DNA from: an uncultured Porphyromonadaceae bacterium
GTDB taxonomy: Bacteria; Bacteroidota; Bacteroidia; Bacteroidales; Muribaculaceae
Direction of reading: 5' to 3'
Length of the DNA: 33,079 bases
NCBI GenBank assembly: GCA_937989585.1
Contig: CALKRW010000011.1
Location: forward strand, 1 to 33,079
The notes below the pieces were generated by a model. The model made no database searches, was not told where the DNA came from, and was given only the letters and a program-made list of their open reading frames with translations. A program made the translations under genes and the position numbers. Below are positions 30,271-33,079 of the stretch, piece after piece; position 1 is the stretch's first letter; every line of letters begins with the position of its first letter.

Positions 30271-31223
30271 AAAATCCGTTAGTCTCAGTTATATTACCTG
30301 TTTACGGTGTTGAAGATTATATAGCAAAATGTATTGATTCGATATTGAACCAGTCGTATGTAAATACTGAAATAATATTTGTGAATGATTGTACTAAAGA
30401 CAACAGTATAAATATTATAAAAGAAAAAATAGACAAAAACAATGCGGATAGAATAAAGGTTCTTGAACATGAAACTAATCGTGGCTTATCTGCTGCGAGA
30501 AATACAGGTGTAAAGGCTGCTAAGGGAGATTATATACTTCACGTAGATAGTGATGACTGGATCGAGCCGAGCATGATTGAAAAAATGGTTATTGAAGCCG
30601 AGAAAAGTAATGCAGATATTGTAATTTGTGGAGTTAATATAAAAACTCCTAAAGGAATCAAAATAAACTTACCGCAGCATTATGATGATAAGGACGAGTT
30701 TATCAGAAATATTCTATATAAGAATGTCCCGGGGTCAATGTGGGGAAAATTGATATCAAAAAAAATATATGATGAACATGTCGATGCATGGTCCATCGAA
30801 GGTATCAATCACGGTGAGGATTATGCTACAATGCCAAGAATACTTAGTTATGCAAACAGGCTATCTTATGTGGATGAGCCTCTTTATGACTATAATATGC
30901 TTAATGTAAATTCATACACAAACAATTTCTCTGAGAAATCAATGTCGAGCATGATTAAAGCCGATTCTATTTTAGAATCATTTTTTAAGGAGAAATATGG
31001 CGAGGCTGTTATTGGAAAGATGTTGTTGCGCTCAAAAGCAGGTATGATTAAAAGGTGTAATCATAATCTTTACCCACAGTTATCAAAGTTATATTTAGAT
31101 ACACAAAAAAAATATATCGGCGATTTGTCATTTTATGATGCTCTGATTTTACGCAGTGTTAATAAAGGTTTTGATCATATTCTTTCCAAATTAATAAAAT
31201 GGTCAAATAAAATAAGGCAGTAA
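30267..31223 (+). CDS. Family 2 glycosyltransferase
   Basis: 318 residues, GT-A fold: VSVILPVYGVEDYIAKCIDS at the start, IIFVNDCTKDNS, GLSAARNTG near 73-81 and the metal-binding HVDSDDWIEPS with DSDD at 94-97. It transfers a sugar onto the lipid-linked repeat unit in the cytoplasm; donor and acceptor cannot be told from sequence. Overlaps the polymerase gene and precedes the pyruvyl transferase by 59 bp. Confidence 0.9.
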   Translation: MKNPLVSVILPVYGVEDYIAKCIDSILNQSYVNTEIIFVNDCTKDNSINIIKEKIDKNNADRIKVLEHETNRGLSAARNTGVKAAKGDYILHVDSDDWIEPSMIEKMVIEAEKSNADIVICGVNIKTPKGIKINLPQHYDDKDEFIRNILYKNVPGSMWGKLISKKIYDEHVDAWSIEGINHGEDYATMPRILSYANRLSYVDEPLYDYNMLNVNSYTNNFSEKSMSSMIKADSILESFFKEKYGEAVIGKMLLRSKAGMIKRCNHNLYPQLSKLYLDTQKKYIGDLSFYDALILRSVNKGFDHILSKLIKWSNKIRQ

Positions 31224-31282
31224 AATCATCCATCCGCCATAATTATAATAGTATATAATGTTGAGGAGTTAAATCTATTCTT

Positions 31283-32422
31283 ATGAAAAATAACACCATA
31301 GGTATAATCACTATCCATAAGATAAATAATTACGGCTCCGTGTTACAGGCCTATGCACTGCAGGAAGTGTGTCATAAATTGGGATATACGGTTGAGATAA
31401 TAGACTATTCCTTCCCGAACGATTTTCATAATTCGAAGGCTCCTGTTTTTGAAACTGACCAAAATCCTGTTCTGACGAATGAACCGAAATGGATAAAAGC
31501 ATTGTTTGCAAAAGCGTTGCTAAGACAACATAAGACTATAGCAAAATTCGTATCCTCAAAGTTAAATCTCTCTGCAAAATCATTCAGTAGTCCTGTAGAA
31601 CTTGAAAAATCTTGTCCGGCATATGATGTGTATATCACAGGCAGCGACCAGTTGTGGAGTCCGAGATATTGCAAAGGCGACCCTGCATTTATGCTTCATT
31701 TCGCGCCTGAAAGCGCAAAAAAGATTTCTTATGCTGCAAGCATAGGCACAAATGTTATTCCTGAGAATCTGAAAAAGCAGTATAAGACATTGTTAGGAAG
31801 ATACCAAAGTTTATCTGTCCGTGAAAAATCCGGAAAAGAAATTGTTGAGAGGTTAACGGGCAAGGATGTTTCAGTGGTTTTGGATCCGACATTGTTATTG
31901 AACCGGAATGAATGGGCTGCAATTATTCCGGAAGGAACTAAAAGGGTCAAGAAAAAATATATCCTTTGTTATTTCCTCAATTACACATTCAATGCTTTCC
32001 CCTATGTGGATAATTTGGCGAGGGATATTCAGCGACAGACGGGATATGAAATTGTAAGGGTTGCCCGCCCGCCTCATCATATATCTATTGGTAAAACAGA
32101 ATATCGTGTTGGAGCATCTCCGGAAGAATTCCTGGAACTTGTACGAGGCGCGGAAATCGTTCTGACTACATCATTTCATGGAACGGCATTCGCCCTCAAT
32201 TTCGGACGTCCCGTGTTCTCTATTGTTCAAAGTCATGATACAAGGGATAGCCGACAAGTCAATATTTTGCGTTTGCTTGGTCTTGATCGGCAAATAATAT
32301 CGATCTCAGACTCTTATCCGGATTATAGACTCGCATCATACAATGTAGAAAAGGAACAGCAGGATCTTGAATCCCTTCGGAAAAAGTCTATAGAATACCT
32401 AAATAGAGCATTGGAACAATGA
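31283..32422 (+). CDS. Polysaccharide pyruvyl transferase family protein
   Basis: 379 residues. The start IGIITIHKINNYGSVLQAYA (then LQEVCHKLG), with DVYITGSDQLWSPRYC, SVVLDPTLLL and TTSFHGTAFALNFGRPVF, is diagnostic for the pyruvyl transferase family (CsaB-like). It adds pyruvate ketal groups, usually from phosphoenolpyruvate, to sugars of the repeat unit. The stop overlaps the next start (ATGA at 32419-32422), tying it to the iron-sulfur protein, a pairing common in such loci. Confidence 0.9.
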   Translation: MKNNTIGIITIHKINNYGSVLQAYALQEVCHKLGYTVEIIDYSFPNDFHNSKAPVFETDQNPVLTNEPKWIKALFAKALLRQHKTIAKFVSSKLNLSAKSFSSPVELEKSCPAYDVYITGSDQLWSPRYCKGDPAFMLHFAPESAKKISYAASIGTNVIPENLKKQYKTLLGRYQSLSVREKSGKEIVERLTGKDVSVVLDPTLLLNRNEWAAIIPEGTKRVKKKYILCYFLNYTFNAFPYVDNLARDIQRQTGYEIVRVARPPHHISIGKTEYRVGASPEEFLELVRGAEIVLTTSFHGTAFALNFGRPVFSIVQSHDTRDSRQVNILRLLGLDRQIISISDSYPDYRLASYNVEKEQQDLESLRKKSIEYLNRALEQ

Positions 32423-33079
32423 ATAAGATCGAACTATGCGACATAGAGACTTGTACTCAATGTCAGGCATGTAAAAATATTTGTCCCAAACAATGTATAT
32501 CAATGGTCGAAGCCAGTGACGGCTTTACTTTACCGCTTATCGACAGAGAATTATGCATTGAATGCGGTGCCTGCATGAATGCTTGCCATAAAATAGCGCC
32601 AAAACTTACTTTTCAGAAGCCTTTACAGACAATGGCTTGTTGGACTAAGAATCGAACCGACCGTAAAAACAGTTCTTCGGGCGGAGCGTTTTCGGTGATA
32701 GCCCACTATGTTCTTAATCAGGGAGGAATTGTTTTTGGTGCATCTATGTGTGAGGATCTTAAGGTACGTCATATTGCTATTGATCGCCAGGAAGAACTCA
32801 TAAACCTACAAGGCTCAAAATATTTGCAGTCCGAAATGGGCTCAACTTGTCTGGATGTACGACAGGCTCTAAAAACTGGTAAACTTGTGCTTTTCAGTGG
32901 TACACCTTGCCAGGTAGCGGCAGTATTGACGTTTTTGAAAACAAAGCCTGAAAATCTTATTACATGCGATGTTGTATGTCATGGCGTACCATCTCAGAAA
33001 GCATTTGACATCTACTTAGACAGAACCGGACTAAGAGATAATTGTCGTAATTTCAACTTCCGATTCACAGAGGGTTGGG
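32419..33079 (+). CDS. F420 hydrogenase/dehydrogenase beta-subunit family oxidoreductase (partial)
   Basis: 220 codons are visible; the gene runs off the window end. Two 4Fe-4S motifs: C12xxC15xxC18xxxC22P and C46xxC49xxC52xxxC56. A SSSGGAFSVIA segment, SKYLQSEMG and LFSGTPCQVAAV followed by CDVVCHGVPS match the FrhB-like family. These proteins often sit beside pyruvyl transferases in capsule loci, and their exact redox substrate is unknown. Start codon overlaps the upstream stop. Confidence 0.88.
   Translation, partial: MNKIELCDIETCTQCQACKNICPKQCISMVEASDGFTLPLIDRELCIECGACMNACHKIAPKLTFQKPLQTMACWTKNRTDRKNSSSGGAFSVIAHYVLNQGGIVFGASMCEDLKVRHIAIDRQEELINLQGSKYLQSEMGSTCLDVRQALKTGKLVLFSGTPCQVAAVLTFLKTKPENLITCDVVCHGVPSQKAFDIYLDRTGLRDNCRNFNFRFTEGW

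Noticed and set aside
1..33079. CRISPR array or retron reverse transcriptase
   Set aside because: No regularly spaced repeats and no reverse-transcriptase motif were seen. The repeats at 24.7 kb and the R elements are too few and too irregularly spaced.

Overview
The window looks like chromosomal DNA of a gut Bacteroidales bacterium, most likely of the Muribaculaceae/Bacteroides type. The reasons are the promoters (TTG-N20-TAnnTTTG, the Bacteroidota primary-sigma form), a UpxY-type NusG paralogue heading a polysaccharide locus, a MobV relaxase, PcfJ/PcfK-like genes and an OmpA-family outer-membrane protein. The family-level assignment is inference. No CRISPR array, rRNA gene or intact tRNA gene was seen.

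Layout. (1) 1-3.4 kb holds ordinary chromosomal-looking genes: a YczE/YitT-type membrane protein overlapping an unusual hydrolase-DUF1653 fusion, then a convergent OmpA-family protein. (2) 3.4-24.1 kb is an integrated mobilizable island: MobV relaxase, a hairpin-rich candidate oriT and a winged-helix protein at the left, a tyrosine integrase at the right. Its leftward strand carries small accessory operons, PcfK/PcfJ, SSB and an inactive-looking serine recombinase homologue. Its rightward strand carries cargo: an RloA/RloB (AbiL-like) ATPase-TOPRIM pair overlapped by a YjbR-fold gene; an AAA/DUF4143 ATPase, HU, a metallothionein-like peptide and a small membrane protein; and an AbiEi-AbiEii-PP2C operon behind a highly symmetric operator array. 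The exact ends of the island were not found. (3) 24.1-33.1 kb is a surface-polysaccharide locus: repeat-rich promoter region with a frameshifted integrase relic, UpxY, an unknown gene, a possible HEPN gene, a tRNA 3' fragment, flippase, EpsG-type polymerase, glycosyltransferase, pyruvyl transferase and an iron-sulfur oxidoreductase cut by the window end.

Most notable observations. Leftward operons in the island, including the one starting with ssb, are each preceded by a large hairpin element. Two copies are clear homologues, two more share their architecture and one is uncertain. All point the same way relative to the candidate oriT. They could be structured leader RNAs or, more speculatively, single-strand promoters that fire when transferred DNA enters a new cell. 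The AbiE operon has two near-identical four-half-site operators around a canonical promoter and a co-translated PP2C phosphatase. A 184-bp MITE-like element with 18-bp perfect terminal inverted repeats and 6-bp target duplications has rewritten the C-terminus of a small gene. A neighbouring small gene has an in-frame amber codon.
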